Source of the DNA: an uncultured Erythrobacter sp.
GTDB lineage: Bacteria > Pseudomonadota > Alphaproteobacteria > Sphingomonadales > Sphingomonadaceae
NCBI GenBank assembly: GCA_947495695.1
Contig: CANLZP010000002.1
Span: forward strand, 248,001 to 312,000
DNA: 64,000 bases
Direction: 5' to 3'
The notes below the pieces were generated by a model. The model did no database searches, had not been told where the DNA came from, and saw only the letters and a program-made list of their open reading frames with translations. Position 1 is the first letter of the stretch. Each line of letters opens with the position of its first letter. Both the position numbers and the translations under genes were made by a program. Positions 16,812-26,074 of this stretch are shown here, piece by piece.

Positions 16812-18272
16812 TTAGGCGTTCACGTCGTCAGGTGCAAGCGGAACGAGCTTTCCGGGGTTGAGAAGTCCTGCAGGATCGAGCGCTGCTTTGACGTTGCGCA
16901 TCAGATAAAGGGCGATGGGATCTCCTAAACGTCCCAGCTCATCGCGCTTCATTTGGCCGATGCCATGCTCGGCGCTTATCGATCCCCCCCATTGCGAAAC
17001 CAGATCATGGACAAACTGGCTAACCTGCTTGCCCGCGCTGTCTTCCCATGCACCGCGCACTGCATCTTTGGGCGCGAGAACATGGAAATGGACGTTGCCA
17101 TCACCCAAATGGCCAAACGCCACACCAGTGACGCCGGGGAATTGCGCCTCCACCGAGGGAATGGCAGCCTCGATGAATTCGGGCATTGCTGCAACCGGCA
17201 CCGAAATGTCGTGCTGCATCGCTGGCCCGATGGCGCGTTCAGCAGGGGCGATGGAATCGCGCAACGCCCAGAATTCTTCGGCTTGGGTTTCATTGGCTGC
17301 GATGACCGCATCGGCCACCAATCCGCTCTCCATGGCGCTTGCCAGGCATGCCTCGACCTTCTCGCGCAATGCCTCGGTTTCGCCCGGCATGGCCACCAGT
17401 TCAATCAGTGCATTCCACGGATGGGGTGAAGCCAGCGGCGCGCGGGCCGTGGGCAAATAGTCCAGAACGCTGTCGAGGCAATGGGCGGGTACCACCTCGA
17501 AACCTTCCAATTGCCGGGTCAACTGGTCCTCGAACTGGACGAGCAGGCTGCGCGCCGCGACAATATTGGGAAGGCCGACCCAGGCCACAATCCGATCGCC
17601 GATTGCGGGAAGCAATCGCAGGGTTGCGGCGGTCACGATGCCCAAGGTTCCCTCGGAACCGATCAGCAATTGCTTCAGATCGAAGCCGCGATTGTCTTTC
17701 TTTAGTGACGTCAAGCCGTCAAAGATCTGCCCGTCGGCCAGCACCGCCTCTATCCCCAACACCTGCGCGCGCATCGTGCCGTGCTGCAGCACCTGGGTTC
17801 CGCCTGCATTGGTCGAGATCAACCCGCCAATGGTGGCCGAGCCCTTTCCGCCCAGCGTCAAAGGGAAGCGCAAACTTTCTTTCTCTGCTAGCTCGTGCAG
17901 ATTTTGCAGGATAACGCCGGCCTCGCACACGACTTGCTTACCGCCGGTGTCAAAACTTCGGACGCGGTCCATCCGCCTGAGTGAAAGCAACACCGTTTGC
18001 CCGCTCTCGTCCGGCGTGGCGCCGCCCGACATGCCGCTGTTACCACCTTGTGGAACGATCGGGACTCCAAACTCGCCGCACAGTTGGACAAAGGCTGCGA
18101 CTTCTTGCGTGGAGCCGGGGGAGGCGAGACCCAAGGCCTTGCCACTGAAGCGTCCACGCCAATCGGTCTCCCAAGGCTCCAGCAGATCGGGATCGCAGGT
18201 AAATCCACGAGGGCCGAGCAGTTCGAGTGCTTTGCGGCAGAATTGAGCAGCCGATTCTTGAGATGCAGTCAT
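16812..18272 (-). CDS. FAD-binding oxidoreductase, D-2-hydroxyacid dehydrogenase type
   Basis: A 486-aa flavoprotein of the GlcD / D-lactate / D-2-hydroxyglutarate dehydrogenase family, oxidising a D-2-hydroxyacid and passing electrons to an acceptor. The FAD-binding PCMH domain (about 35-220) has VPQGGNSGMSGGATP, the segment LTLGGKGSATIGGLISTNAGG and LLIGSEGTLGIVTAATLRLLP. The C-terminal cap domain has the metal-binding signature FGHLGDGNVHFHV and the motif SAEHGIGQMKRDEL. Start ATG 18272 is preferred; the frame is open to 18347 but the extra residues are unlike the family. The substrate is likely D-2-hydroxyglutarate or D-lactate, not decidable here. No serA gene is adjacent. Confidence 0.88.
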   Translation of the reverse strand: MTASQESAAQFCRKALELLGPRGFTCDPDLLEPWETDWRGRFSGKALGLASPGSTQEVAAFVQLCGEFGVPIVPQGGNSGMSGGATPDESGQTVLLSLRRMDRVRSFDTGGKQVVCEAGVILQNLHELAEKESLRFPLTLGGKGSATIGGLISTNAGGTQVLQHGTMRAQVLGIEAVLADGQIFDGLTSLKKDNRGFDLKQLLIGSEGTLGIVTAATLRLLPAIGDRIVAWVGLPNIVAARSLLVQFEDQLTRQLEGFEVVPAHCLDSVLDYLPTARAPLASPHPWNALIELVAMPGETEALREKVEACLASAMESGLVADAVIAANETQAEEFWALRDSIAPAERAIGPAMQHDISVPVAAMPEFIEAAIPSVEAQFPGVTGVAFGHLGDGNVHFHVLAPKDAVRGAWEDSAGKQVSQFVHDLVSQWGGSISAEHGIGQMKRDELGRLGDPIALYLMRNVKAALDPAGLLNPGKLVPLAPDDVNA

Positions 18273-18468
18273 GCCCGACCCTATGACACAGTGATCACGA
18301 CAGTTGCTAGTGCTCGTGTTCGTGGCGCATGCCTTGGTCTCGATCAAATCCAGTCAACTAATCGCAAAAACTGGGGACGGGATTAAGCCGTCATTCAATT
18401 CCGCTTGCTAATCAGAGCACGCTTAGGGACAACAACGCCAGAGAGCCAAGGGAGGTCAAGGCAATCTA

Positions 18469-19062
18469 ATGCAGGGCATTTTCGCCATGTTTGCGCCATT
18501 GGTCGCTCCTGTTGCACTGCTGCTACCGCTTGGCGGCGGGGTTGGCGGCGATACACTTGGCGGAACCATCCAAGACCCGATTAGCAATCTCGATCCGCAA
18601 AAGGTCGAGAAAATTGCCGAGCCGGACAATCTCACCGATACGCCCCGGCTTGATGCCTTTTACGAAGTTCCGATTCAGCGGCAGGTCCGCATTGAACGGC
18701 AAGTCACGATCCGCATCGCTCCGCGCCAAGTGGCGCCGCGCCAGAACTTGATTGCCGATCTGCCACAACGGGCAGCGCCGGTTCGTTACGAAGAGCGCAA
18801 GATGGAACCTTGTGTGGTTGTCTCGGGCATTGCTGGCGTTCAAACCGGCAGCGGTAACAAGCTGCTGTTGTATCTGCGCGACAGCCGCGTGGTTAGCGCT
18901 AAGCTTGAAAAATCCTGCCGCGCGCGTGATTTCTATTCCGGGTTTTATCTTGAACGCAACGAGGATGGAAAGCTGTGCGTCAAACGTGACAAATTGCAAT
19001 CGCGCGCTGGTGCCAAATGCGAAATTCACCGGCTGCGCCATCTCGTCGCGGTTGAAGACTAG
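18469..19062 (+). CDS. Exported hypothetical protein with four cysteines
   Basis: A 197-aa protein I do not recognise. It opens with a hydrophobic stretch (FAMFAPLVAPVALLLPLGGG), probably a signal peptide or anchor, followed by a Gly-rich linker. Residues about 60-100 are rich in Arg and Gln with alternating pattern (RQVRIERQVTIRIAPRQVAP). The C-terminal half has four cysteines (in EPCVVV, KSCRAR, KLCVKR and AKCEIH), suggesting two disulfides in the periplasm. A GGGAGG lies a little far upstream of the ATG. It stands alone between a divergent FAD dehydrogenase and the downstream helicase gene. It may be restricted to this family of bacteria. Confidence 0.75.
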   Translation: MQGIFAMFAPLVAPVALLLPLGGGVGGDTLGGTIQDPISNLDPQKVEKIAEPDNLTDTPRLDAFYEVPIQRQVRIERQVTIRIAPRQVAPRQNLIADLPQRAAPVRYEERKMEPCVVVSGIAGVQTGSGNKLLLYLRDSRVVSAKLEKSCRARDFYSGFYLERNEDGKLCVKRDKLQSRAGAKCEIHRLRHLVAVED

Positions 19063-19234
19063 CACGAGCGCTACTCATTGCCTCGATAACGCCGGTTTAG
19101 CTCCTGCCTTATTCTGGCCGTTTTCTTGACTTTGCAGGGTATTTCGGCGAAAGGCGCGACGACCATTGCGGAATTTCCCGTGAATGGCGCATTTCAGGCG
19201 AACGCGCCTGACAAACCCGGACAATTTGAAACGC

Positions 19235-20737
19235 ATGACATTCGCCGATCTCGGCCTTTCCGAAGAATTGCTCAAAGCCGTAGCCGAGGCAGGCTATACT
19301 GAGCCCACTGACATTCAGGCAGAAGCCATCCCGTCCGTGTTGATGATGAAGGACATCATTGGCATTGCGCAGACCGGGACCGGCAAAACCGCCAGCTTTG
19401 TCTTGCCTATGATCGATGTGCTGGCCAGCGGCCGCCGCCGGGCGCGCATGCCGCGTTCGCTCATTCTAGAGCCGACCCGCGAATTGGCTGCCCAAGTGGC
19501 AGAGAATTTCGAAAAATACGGGCAGAATCACGATTTGAAAATGGCGCTGCTGATCGGTGGCGTGCAAATGGGTGATCAGATTAAGGCTTTGGACGAAGGC
19601 GTGGATGTACTGATCGCAACGCCCGGCCGCCTGATGGATTTGTTCGAGCGCGGTAAGATCATGCTCAATGGCTGCGAATTGCTGGTCATTGATGAGGCAG
19701 ACCGCATGCTCGACATGGGTTTCATTCCCGATATCGAGTTCATCTGTTCCAAACTGCCCGAAACGCGGCAGACCATGCTGTTTTCGGCCACCATGCCGCC
19801 TCCGATCGAGAAGCTGGCCAAGACCTTCCTCAGCAATCCCAAGCGGATCGAAGTGAACCGTGCAGCGACCACGAACAAGGATATTACCGCATTCAAGGTC
19901 AATGTTGAGCAGCGCGCGAAACTGTCAACATTGCAATGGATTTTGCGCAACGATCACGTTGAAACTGCGATCGTGTTTTCCAACAAGAAAACAATGGTTC
20001 GTGAGCTAAACAAGAAGTTGCAAAGCGATGGCTTTCGTAGTGGCGAAATCCACGGCGATATTGACCAGAACACCCGGCAGAAAGAGCTGGAGCGCTTCAA
20101 ATCCGGCGACATCAATATTCTTGTCGCGTCTGACGTCGCCGCGCGCGGGCTCGACATCAAAGGCGTGAGCCATGTGTTCAACTATGACACGCCGTGGCAC
20201 CCAGACGATTATGTGCATCGGATTGGCCGAACGGGCCGGGCAGGGGCCAAAGGCCGCGCCTTCACATTTGTGACCAAGTCTGATGCCGAGGCGATCGACA
20301 ATATCGAGAAGTTAACCGGCAACAAGATCAAGGTTTTTGGTAAGGAAGACGTGCGGGTCGATCTGATTGATCCGTCGGCGGATAAGAAACCAGGCCGTGG
20401 CAAGGGCAAAGGCTCTGCAAAAGACGATCGTGCCGAAGATGCTTCCAAGAAGAAGCCATCGCGCTCTCGCAAAGCCAAATCAGATGAACCGCGTGAAGCC
20501 GATCAAGCGCCTGCTGAACAACAGGGTGCAGAGCGCGAAGCCGAAGCTCCTAAAGCAAAGCGTGAACGCGCACCGCGCAAACCCAAGGGCGAGGATGCGC
20601 CGCAGCGGGACAGCAAGCCGAAGGGTGACAGCAAGGAACGCTCGAGCCGTCGCCGGGACCAGGACGATGAGCCCGTTCCAGCGGGCGAATGGAACGGACC
20701 AAAGCCCGGCTTTCTGGATTTCGGCTTTAAGGGCTGA
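19235..20737 (+). CDS. DEAD-box RNA helicase, RhlE type
   Basis: An ATP-dependent RNA helicase acting in ribosome assembly or RNA decay. The start ATG 19235 (500 aa) gives the usual MTFADLGLSEELL opening; an ATG at 19184 is possible. Motifs run in order: Q motif GYTEPTDIQ, motif I AQTGTGKT, Ia PTRELA, Ib TPGR, II DEAD (in LLVIDEADRMLDMGF), III SAT, and in the second domain DVAARGLDI and HRIGRTGR. From about residue 385 a long low-complexity tail rich in Lys, Arg, Ser and Glu follows, probably binding RNA, ending in the aromatic GPKPGFLDFGFKG. The tail differs from the short one of E. coli RhlE. Confidence 0.93.
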   Translation: MTFADLGLSEELLKAVAEAGYTEPTDIQAEAIPSVLMMKDIIGIAQTGTGKTASFVLPMIDVLASGRRRARMPRSLILEPTRELAAQVAENFEKYGQNHDLKMALLIGGVQMGDQIKALDEGVDVLIATPGRLMDLFERGKIMLNGCELLVIDEADRMLDMGFIPDIEFICSKLPETRQTMLFSATMPPPIEKLAKTFLSNPKRIEVNRAATTNKDITAFKVNVEQRAKLSTLQWILRNDHVETAIVFSNKKTMVRELNKKLQSDGFRSGEIHGDIDQNTRQKELERFKSGDINILVASDVAARGLDIKGVSHVFNYDTPWHPDDYVHRIGRTGRAGAKGRAFTFVTKSDAEAIDNIEKLTGNKIKVFGKEDVRVDLIDPSADKKPGRGKGKGSAKDDRAEDASKKKPSRSRKAKSDEPREADQAPAEQQGAEREAEAPKAKRERAPRKPKGEDAPQRDSKPKGDSKERSSRRRDQDDEPVPAGEWNGPKPGFLDFGFKG

Positions 20738-20975
20738 TCCGATAAGGCTCTGAAAACTGATGCGAAATTGGCGCGAACTAGGACCTCAGTTGCCTAAATT
20801 CCAATTCTGACACTTTTCCAACTTTAAAGTGTACCGATATGCGCCGCGTATGGCGCAAATTGCACATAAGATGGCTGTAAATTGTGCGGGGCTGACGTTT
20901 GGAAAGACCGGCCCGAGCAATTGCGCCCAACTCGGCAAACCGTATTCGAGTAGGAAAGTCGTGGGTCAGCTTGGG
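20738..20975. other. Gap between the helicase and the monooxygenase (convergent ends)
   Basis: About 240 bases between two converging genes. The only structure I see is a 7-bp inverted repeat, ACACTTT / AAAGTGT (20810-20832), without a good T run, and a short direct repeat of GGGTCAG near 20964-20980. No gene is supported. Confidence 0.4.
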
Positions 20976-22655
20976 TCAGGCGACCATCAATTCCTCAGGC
21001 GTGTAACTCTCAACATGCGCATCAAAATCGACCTCGCAAGCCTGGGACTTCCCGTCTATAAGAAACCCGCAATAGCTGTTCTGTGCAATGTCTTGGCAAA
21101 TCGCGCGATAGGCGTGATAGCCACCAATATAGGGTAGGAAAACGCGTGGTTTTCCGGGAACATTCGCGCCAATATACCAGCTGTTGGCTGACACATAGGT
21201 GGTCATTTGCGCAACGGCATTGTTATGAGTCACCCATACGTCCTCGACGACCTGTTCGGCCTCGATCTGGACCGCGCCTTGGTCGCGCAAATGCACCATG
21301 ATACCGGCGATGTAATCAACATGCTGCTCGATAGAGGTGACCATATTGGTCAATACGGACGGGCTGCCGGGCCCGGTTATTGTGAACAGATTAGGGAAGC
21401 CGTGGCTCATCAGGCCGAGCAGGGACGAGGCTCCCTCGCTCCACTTGTCTGCCAATGACCTTCCGTTCGTTCCGCGGATATCAATCCGATTGAGCGATCC
21501 CGTCATAGCGTCGAAGCCCGTCGCCAGCACCAGCGCGTCTGCCTTGATCAAAGTGCCGCCCACGCGCACCCCATCGGCTACAATCGTCTCGATTGGGGTA
21601 GCGCGCAAATCGACCAGATCCACATTGTCCCGGTTGAAGCTTTCATAATAACCGGTGTCCACACACAGTCGCTTCGTCATGACGTAATGATCATGCGGGA
21701 TCAGTTTTTCGGCCAGATCCGGATCGTTGACCCGCGCGCGGATATTGTCTGCAAAGAACTCGCCGACGCGGTTTGCCGCTGCCGGATCCATATTGATATC
21801 TGCATAGGCCCCGACAAATCCAACCAGCCCTCCCACGGCCCAGCGCCGTTCCATGTCAGCAATGAAAGTCTGTTCATCGAGGCTCGTCGCCAGATGCGGA
21901 GTACGAGGCAATACGCGCCCAGAACCAACAACGGATTCCTGCGCAGCATCGCGCAATTCGGCATAGCTCTGCTTGACTTTGTTCGCCTCATCATCGCGCA
22001 TCGGGTAATTATGTCCGGGCACGACATAATTGGGCGTGCGCTGCAGAATTGTCAGCTGTTCGGCCTGTTGCGCGATGATCGGGGTCGACTGGATCGAACT
22101 GGACCCAGTGCCGATCATGACCACTTTCTTGCCGGTGAAATCAACTCCTTCATGCGGCCATTGGCCAGTGGTGTATGTATCGCCTGCAAAATCGGCAAGG
22201 CCGGGGATGTCGGGGGTGTTGAAGGACGACAGGCAACCGGTCCCCATGATGCAGAACCGGGCAGTCAATTGCTCGTCGCTATCAGTCGAGACCGTCCACT
22301 GCTGTGCGACCTCGTCCCATTGAGCCCGCTGAACCCGGGTTTCAAATGTGATGTCGCGTCTCAGGTCGAAGCGCTCTGCAACATGCTGCAGATACCGCAG
22401 GATTTCCGGCTGCGAGGCATAGCGTTCGCTCCACTGCCACTCCTGCTGCAAATCCTCGTCGAAAGAATAAGAATAGTCGCAGCTTTCAATATCGCAGCGC
22501 GCGCCGGGATAGCGGTTCCAATACCATGTTCCGCCAACGTCATCCGCCGCTTCGATGACGCGTGCGCTAAAACCCAGCCCGCGCAATTTGTGGAGCATGT
22601 AGAGCCCGGAAAAACCCGCGCCGACAATCACTGCATCCAAATTCTGTCCGCTCAT
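20976..22655 (-). CDS. Flavin-containing monooxygenase, Baeyer-Villiger-like, with altered signature
   Basis: A 559-aa FAD/NADPH monooxygenase of the cyclohexanone-monooxygenase group, which inserts oxygen next to a ketone or oxidises heteroatoms. The N-terminal FAD site is GAGFSG (residues 12-17), followed by the typical DDVGGTWYWNRYPGARCDIES. The NADPH site is GTGSSS. The family signature FxGxxxHxxxWP appears at residues 156-167 as FAGDTYTTGQWP, with Thr162 where His is expected. ATG 22655 follows GGGAGTGGGTG. A cupin gene precedes it by about 100 bases on the same strand. The missing His makes Baeyer-Villiger activity uncertain; the enzyme may be an N/S-oxygenase or an oxidase. Confidence 0.88.
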   Translation of the reverse strand: MSGQNLDAVIVGAGFSGLYMLHKLRGLGFSARVIEAADDVGGTWYWNRYPGARCDIESCDYSYSFDEDLQQEWQWSERYASQPEILRYLQHVAERFDLRRDITFETRVQRAQWDEVAQQWTVSTDSDEQLTARFCIMGTGCLSSFNTPDIPGLADFAGDTYTTGQWPHEGVDFTGKKVVMIGTGSSSIQSTPIIAQQAEQLTILQRTPNYVVPGHNYPMRDDEANKVKQSYAELRDAAQESVVGSGRVLPRTPHLATSLDEQTFIADMERRWAVGGLVGFVGAYADINMDPAAANRVGEFFADNIRARVNDPDLAEKLIPHDHYVMTKRLCVDTGYYESFNRDNVDLVDLRATPIETIVADGVRVGGTLIKADALVLATGFDAMTGSLNRIDIRGTNGRSLADKWSEGASSLLGLMSHGFPNLFTITGPGSPSVLTNMVTSIEQHVDYIAGIMVHLRDQGAVQIEAEQVVEDVWVTHNNAVAQMTTYVSANSWYIGANVPGKPRVFLPYIGGYHAYRAICQDIAQNSYCGFLIDGKSQACEVDFDAHVESYTPEELMVA

Positions 22656-22758
22656 CACCCACTCCCGTCCTCGGCTCCTGAGCGGAAGGTGCAGCCAAAT
22701 GCGTTAGCTGTCGACTCCCAATTGGATAGCTTCAGTCGGATGATGAGGCCGCAGCCTG

Positions 22759-23121
22759 TCAATATTGCTCGTCGAGCGTCCGTGTAACATCGGTCACGAT
22801 GTCGCCCGTATGGGCGGTTGAGGCAGGCTCGATCAGCATCACCCAGCATTCCTCTTCTGCAACAGGGTTGTGGCGCGTGCCTTTGGGAACATTCAGAAAA
22901 TCGCCTTGCTTGAGATGGGTTGAGCCATTTTCGAACTGCATCTCCAACTCGCCTTTGACGATATAAAACAGCTCGTCCTCATCGGCGTGATCATGCCACA
23001 CAAACTCGCCTTTCAGCTTGGCGACTTTGAGCAATTGATTGTTCACCTGGCCAACAATCTTGGGCGACCAATAGTCTGTCACCCGGTCGAAGGCCTCGAT
23101 GAGGTTTGTGCCAGGGATCAT
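22759..23121 (-). CDS. Cupin-domain protein
   Basis: A 120-aa single-domain cupin, a small beta-barrel that usually binds one metal. Cupin motif 1 is visible as GEFVWHDHADEDELFYIVKG (the HxH and the Glu are present) and motif 2 as GDFLNVPKGTRHNP. The ligand set His-His-Glu-His is therefore complete. Its start lies 12 bases after the uvrD stop, so it is probably read from the uvrD transcript. Function is unknown; small stand-alone cupins include isomerases, dioxygenases and sensors. The following gene is the monooxygenase, but a shared pathway is only a guess. Confidence 0.85.
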   Translation of the reverse strand: MIPGTNLIEAFDRVTDYWSPKIVGQVNNQLLKVAKLKGEFVWHDHADEDELFYIVKGELEMQFENGSTHLKQGDFLNVPKGTRHNPVAEEECWVMLIEPASTAHTGDIVTDVTRTLDEQY

Positions 23122-23133
23122 TGTTAAAACTCC

Positions 23134-25455
23134 TCAATCAGCCAATTGTACAAAGCTGTCGATCACGCGCTTGGTGCCGGATTTATCGAATTCGATCTCA
23201 AGCTTATTGCCTTCTTGATCCAACACCACGCCATAGCCGAATTTGTCATGAAACACGCGCTGCCCAACCGAGATATCGCTGCGTGACTTGGCGGCAAAGC
23301 TGGCAGCGGATCGCTTGCTTTCGCCTATGCGTGCCTGTTTCGTGTCATAGCCGGTGGCAATGGCGCGCTGCCATCCGGGGCCGCGCGTTTGGGTGCGTTC
23401 GGGACGGACCTGAGACACATGAGCGAAGGGATCATCCTGCTCTGACCAATTGGCGCGCCACAGCGATGCGCCACCCGCCATGGTGGTTTCCTGATCGAGA
23501 TGTTCGTCGGGCAACTCTTCGATAAAACGGCTGGGAATGGAGCTGGTCCATTGGCCGTAAATCCGGCGATTGGCCGCGTGCAAGATGGTGCAATGGCGCC
23601 GGGCGCGGGTGATCCCGACATAGGCCAGGCGGCGTTCCTCTTCCAAACTGGCCAGACCGCCTTCGTCCAAGGATCTTTGCGAGGGGAATACGCCTTCTTC
23701 CCAGCCGGGCAGGAACACGTGGTCAAACTCCAGCCCCTTGGCCCCGTGCATGGTCATGATGGTGACTTTCTCGCCTTCATCGGCGCGGTCGTTGTCCATC
23801 ACCAGCGCGACATGCTCAAGAAAATCTCCAAGAGTTTCATATTCTTCCATGGCCCGGGCGAGTTCTGACAAATTCTCCAACCGACCGGCGCTTTCTGCCG
23901 TTTTCTCGTTCTGCAGCATGTCTTGATAACCGGTTTCCTCCAGCACCATGCGCAGCAGATCGGACGGTGTGACCAGCTCGGCCTGTTCGCGCCAATGGAG
24001 GAATTGCCGCATCAGCGTGCCGATGGTTGCACCGGCCCGTTTGGGCAGCTCGTCGCTATCAGCCAATTGCAGAGATGCAGCGGCCAGCGGTAGGCCAGTT
24101 GTGCGCGCATGGGCGTGCATTTTCTCGAGCGTTTTTGCGCCAAGCCCGCGCTTGGGCTGGTTGTAGATCCGCTCAAACGCCAGATCATCCTGCGGCTGCG
24201 CAATGACGCGCAGATAGGCGAGGGCGTCGCGGATTTCGGCCCGCTCGTAGAAGCGAAAGCCGCCAATGATCCGGTAATTGATCCCGATCTGGATAAAACG
24301 GTCTTCAAATTCACGGGTTTGATATTGCGCGCGGACCAGAATGGCGACCTGATCCAGCGCCGCACCTTCATGCTCCAGCCGCTCGATCGCTTCGCCCACG
24401 CGGCGCGCTTCTTCAGGCGCGTCCCACACACCGATAATCTTAACCTTGTCGCCGCCAGCAGCCTCGGTCCAAAGGGTTTTTTCATGCCGTTCGCTATTGG
24501 ACTGAATCAGGCCCGATGCGGCGGCCAGAATATCGGGAGTGGAGCGATAATTCTGCTCCAGCTTGACCACCTTGGCGCCGGGAAAATCCTTTTCAAACCG
24601 CAGGATATTGGCCACTTCTGCGCCGCGCCATGAATAGATCGACTGATCATCATCGCCCACCACGCAGATGTTCTTATGGCTTTGCGCAAGCAGGCGCAGC
24701 CACAGATATTGCACGGCATTTGTGTCCTGATATTCGTCCACCAGAATATATTTGAAGCGCTGCTGATAGCTTTCCAGAATATCGCGTTCGCGGCGGAAGA
24801 TGTTGAGCATATGCAGCATCAAATCGCCAAAATCGCACGCGTTCAGCGCCTTCATCCGGTCTTGATACATCTGATAGAATTGCTGGCCACGGCCATTGGC
24901 GTAGCTTTCATTTTCCACCGCATCCAGATCACCGGGATTGAGCCCGCGGTTCTTCCAACGGTCGATCAATCCGGCCAACTGGCGCGCGGGCCAACGTTTC
25001 TCGTCCAGATCATTCTGCACGATCAATTGCTTGAGCAAACGCAGCTGATCATCGGGGTCGATGATGGTGTAATTGGATTGCAGGCCGACCAATTCGGCAT
25101 GGCGACGCAGCATCTTGGCGCAGATTGAGTGGAAGGTGCCGAGCCATTGCATACCCTCGGCCACATCGCCCAAATGCTGACCCACGCGTTCGCGCATCTC
25201 GCGCGCGGCTTTGTTGGTGAAGGTGACGCAAAGGATCTGGCTGGGCCAGGCCCGACCGGTCGCCACCAGATGGGCGAGGCGAGAGGTAAGGGCAGCGGTC
25301 TTTCCCGTGCCAGCGCCCGCCAGCATCAGCACGGGACCTTCTGTGGTCAAAACCGCCTCACGCTGGGGTGGGTTCAGCCGTGCGGCATAGGCCGGAACTT
25401 GCGGAGCATCCGAAACAGCATCCGTGGGCGTGGGTAGGGCGTCTGTGCTATCCAT
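23134..25455 (-). CDS. uvrD: ATP-dependent DNA helicase UvrD/PcrA
   Basis: A superfamily 1A 3'-5' helicase used in nucleotide-excision and mismatch repair. The ATG at 25455 gives 773 aa. Motifs in order: Q motif LNPPQREAV, Walker A GAGTGKT, Ia TFTNKAAREM, II VDEYQDTN, III GDDDQSIYSWRGA, IV QNYRST, V MTMHGAKGLEF and VI YVGITRARR. The C-terminal domain ends with a Tudor-like motif (VGQRVFHDKFGYGVVLDQEG) typical of PcrA/UvrD and involved in RNA-polymerase contact. An SOS box lies 8 bases before the start codon. The cupin gene follows 12 bases after the stop. Confidence 0.95.
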   Translation of the reverse strand: MDSTDALPTPTDAVSDAPQVPAYAARLNPPQREAVLTTEGPVLMLAGAGTGKTAALTSRLAHLVATGRAWPSQILCVTFTNKAAREMRERVGQHLGDVAEGMQWLGTFHSICAKMLRRHAELVGLQSNYTIIDPDDQLRLLKQLIVQNDLDEKRWPARQLAGLIDRWKNRGLNPGDLDAVENESYANGRGQQFYQMYQDRMKALNACDFGDLMLHMLNIFRRERDILESYQQRFKYILVDEYQDTNAVQYLWLRLLAQSHKNICVVGDDDQSIYSWRGAEVANILRFEKDFPGAKVVKLEQNYRSTPDILAAASGLIQSNSERHEKTLWTEAAGGDKVKIIGVWDAPEEARRVGEAIERLEHEGAALDQVAILVRAQYQTREFEDRFIQIGINYRIIGGFRFYERAEIRDALAYLRVIAQPQDDLAFERIYNQPKRGLGAKTLEKMHAHARTTGLPLAAASLQLADSDELPKRAGATIGTLMRQFLHWREQAELVTPSDLLRMVLEETGYQDMLQNEKTAESAGRLENLSELARAMEEYETLGDFLEHVALVMDNDRADEGEKVTIMTMHGAKGLEFDHVFLPGWEEGVFPSQRSLDEGGLASLEEERRLAYVGITRARRHCTILHAANRRIYGQWTSSIPSRFIEELPDEHLDQETTMAGGASLWRANWSEQDDPFAHVSQVRPERTQTRGPGWQRAIATGYDTKQARIGESKRSAASFAAKSRSDISVGQRVFHDKFGYGVVLDQEGNKLEIEFDKSGTKRVIDSFVQLAD

Positions 25456-25462
25456 GAAGTGT

Positions 25463-25477
25463 GAACAAGTAGGGAAC
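25463..25477 (-). promoter_or_regulatory. LexA (SOS) box upstream of uvrD
   Basis: Read on the minus strand the site is GTTCCCTACTTGTTC, a GTTC-N7-GTTC match that differs from the recA site at one base. It ends 7 bases before the uvrD start codon, where LexA could block transcription directly. Confidence 0.85.
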
Positions 25478-25521
25478 AGTGGCGCAAGTCGCAAGCGCGA
25501 AGTTGCGCGCGTAGGAGCTAC

Positions 25522-26064
25522 CTAGGCGAGCCGCAGGAAGGTCAGCTTGGCTTTGCCAATCTTGCGCTCTGCATCAATCGTCAGCTTGGCGACATCGACG
25601 CTTTCCTTGGCGCTGGTTTCCACCACCATCCATGTTGCAGGACCAATCCAGCCCAGCCGCAACAACCGATCCAAGGCGACCGATCCTGCGCCGGTTTCAT
25701 AGGGTGGATCGAGCAGGATGAGATCGAAAGGCTGACGCGCCGGACCCAGCGTCATCACCGAGGCCTGCGTGACCTCGCATTGCTGGCGCGCCTCAAAGGC
25801 GGCAATATTGGCGCGGATGGCCTTGATCGCAGCGGGCTCCTGCTCGACGAATTGGCAATGCGCAGCGCCGCGAGACAGCGCCTCCAGCCCCAGTGCACCT
25901 GATCCGGCGAACAAATCGGCCACGCGCAAATCCACAAAGCTGCCAAGCCGGGAATTGAGCATATTGAACATCGTTTCACGGGTGCGGTCTGCGGTGGGGC
26001 GTGTGGCATCGCCCTTGGGCGCCACCAGCTTTCTGCCCCGCCAATCGCCTGCAATGATGCGCAT
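25522..26064 (-). CDS. rsmD: 16S rRNA (guanine(966)-N2)-methyltransferase RsmD
   Basis: RsmD methylates G966 of 16S rRNA in the assembled 30S subunit using S-adenosylmethionine. The 180-aa product begins MRIIAGDWRGRKLVAPKG and has the characteristic TRPTADRTRETMFNML, the SAM-binding motif VADLFAGSGALGLEALSRGA and the catalytic motif LLDPPYETG. The start lies 10 bases after the rluB stop, so the two rRNA-modification genes form an operon on the minus strand, upstream of uvrD but separated from it by the SOS-controlled region. Confidence 0.95.
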   Translation of the reverse strand: MRIIAGDWRGRKLVAPKGDATRPTADRTRETMFNMLNSRLGSFVDLRVADLFAGSGALGLEALSRGAAHCQFVEQEPAAIKAIRANIAAFEARQQCEVTQASVMTLGPARQPFDLILLDPPYETGAGSVALDRLLRLGWIGPATWMVVETSAKESVDVAKLTIDAERKIGKAKLTFLRLA

Positions 26065-26074
26065 CGTCTACTGC

